NCBI GenBank assembly: GCA_040006675.1
Contig: JBDTWM010000076.1
Coordinates: 1 to 13,928, forward strand
Length of the DNA: 13,928 bases
Direction of reading: 5' to 3'
Source of the DNA: Austwickia sp040006675
GTDB lineage: Bacteria > Actinomycetota > Actinomycetes > Actinomycetales > Dermatophilaceae
Under the pieces are notes generated by a model, which was not told where the DNA came from, made no database searches, and was given only the letters and a program-made list of their open reading frames with translations. How positions within the stretch are numbered: the first letter of the stretch is position 1; each line of letters begins with the position of its first letter. A program made the translations under genes and the position numbers. Below, one piece after another: positions 13,219-13,928 of this stretch.

Positions 13219-13928
13219 TCACGCTGCGCGGGGTGTCGGCTCGGTCGCGGCACGGCGTGCTGCCCGAGGAGAAGCTCATCCCGCAGCCGTTCCTGGTCGA
13301 CCTCGATCTGGAGGCCGACCTGTCCCGCGCGGGGCGCTCCGACCGGCTCGCCGACACGGTGAGCTACGCGACGATGGCCGGGCAGGTCCACCGCGTCCTC
13401 ATCGGGCCGAGCGTCGACCTGCTGGAGCACCTCGCCGAGAAGATCGCGCTGGTCTGCCTTCGGGAGCCGGACGTGGAGGCGGTCACCGTGACCCTGCACA
13501 AGCCCGAGGCGCCGGTCGGCGTGCCGTGTGGCGACGTGGAGGTGCGCATACGGCGCGAGCGGGAGGCGCAGGTCGTGATCGCCATCGGCGCGAACCTGTC
13601 CGCTTCCGTGGAACGGTTCGCCGACGCCGTGCGCCGCCTGTCCCGGCTGCCCGGAGTGGACCTGCGCATGCTCAGCCCGATCGTCGTCTCGGAGCCGGTA
13701 GGCGGCCCGGACGGGCAACCGCCCTATCTCAACGCCGTCCTGCTCGCTCGGACCCGTTTGGCGGCACTCACGCTGCTGCGGGCGCTGCACGGGATCGAGG
13801 AGATTCACGGTCGGACCCGCGACGTGCGGTGGGGGCCGAGGACCCTGGACCTGGACCTGATCCGCTATGCCGACCCCATCCTGGGCGACGCCCGGGGCGA
13901 TGGTGAGACGTTGACGCTGCCGCACCCG
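13206..13928 (+). CDS. folB-folK: Bifunctional dihydroneopterin aldolase / HPPK (FolB-FolK fusion), 3'-truncated by the window
   Basis: One open frame runs without a stop from GTG 13206 to the window end (241 codons) and joins two folate enzymes. Residues 1 to about 120 are FolB, which cleaves dihydroneopterin to 6-hydroxymethyldihydropterin and glycolaldehyde. H16-G17 precedes the likely catalytic E22, and K99 in TLHKPEAPVGVP matches the catalytic lysine. From about 123 follows FolK (HPPK), with VIAIGANL at 124-131 and the signature RWGPRTLDLDLI at 208-219; D215 and D217 are the Mg2+ ligands. The last codons read LPHP, the start of the conserved PHPR region, so roughly the final third of FolK is missing here. 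AAAGGA (13192-13197) lies 8 nt before the GTG, which overlaps the end of folP. Such fusions occur in some actinobacteria, whereas M. tuberculosis has separate genes. Confidence 0.93.
   Translation, partial: MADLITLRGVSARSRHGVLPEEKLIPQPFLVDLDLEADLSRAGRSDRLADTVSYATMAGQVHRVLIGPSVDLLEHLAEKIALVCLREPDVEAVTVTLHKPEAPVGVPCGDVEVRIRREREAQVVIAIGANLSASVERFADAVRRLSRLPGVDLRMLSPIVVSEPVGGPDGQPPYLNAVLLARTRLAALTLLRALHGIEEIHGRTRDVRWGPRTLDLDLIRYADPILGDARGDGETLTLPHP

Overview
The window reads as chromosomal DNA of a high-GC actinobacterium (Actinomycetota), probably Micrococcales or a near relative. The grounds are the strongly G/C-biased third codon positions, frequent GTG starts, the pairing of hpt and tilS with a DUF2342 zincin, an Mrp antiporter subunit A carrying a fused subunit B domain, and the ftsH-folE-folP-folB-folK order. 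I cannot place it to genus. No rRNA, tRNA, CRISPR array, insertion sequence or phage gene is visible, and gene density is very high.

Layout. Positions 1-35 are a (GGCTC)7 pentanucleotide repeat abutting the hpt stop codon at the window edge. Positions 36-9355 are all on the minus strand. In transcription order this block is an Mrp/Mnh-type Na+/H+ antiporter operon (mnhA with fused B domain, mnhC, D, E, F, G), then a DUF2342/zincin-2 putative metalloprotease, tilS (tRNA-Ile lysidine synthetase) and hpt (hypoxanthine phosphoribosyltransferase). Positions 9356-9619 form a 264-bp divergent intergenic region that must hold the promoters of both arms. Positions 9620-13928 are on the plus strand: ftsH, folE, folP and a folB-folK fusion that runs off the right edge.

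How the genes work together. All five internal junctions of the mnh operon are the same 4-nt overlap, GTGA, in which the GTG start of the next gene overlaps the TGA stop of the previous one. This suggests translational coupling of subunits of one membrane complex. A gap of only 55 nt separates mnhG from the DUF2342 gene, so tilS and hpt may be cotranscribed with the antiporter. On the right arm, ftsH encodes the membrane AAA+ zinc protease. The fol genes supply successive folate steps: FolE (GTP to dihydroneopterin triphosphate), FolB (dihydroneopterin to hydroxymethyldihydropterin), FolK (pyrophosphorylation) and FolP (condensation with pABA).

The genes are ordinary housekeeping genes, and I see no convincing new defence or biosynthetic system. 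The points worth a second look are: (i) the hpt-tilS-DUF2342 block lies on the opposite strand from ftsH-fol, whereas in Mycobacterium tuberculosis both groups are on the same strand, which suggests a local inversion or insertion; (ii) the ftsH leader has a distant Shine-Dalgarno sequence, a small hairpin between it and the start codon, and two mutually exclusive upstream hairpins; (iii) MnhC and MnhF carry long acidic C-terminal tails and MnhD has a long insert; (iv) two separate in-frame 18-bp tandem duplications and the pentanucleotide repeat point to slippage in this region.
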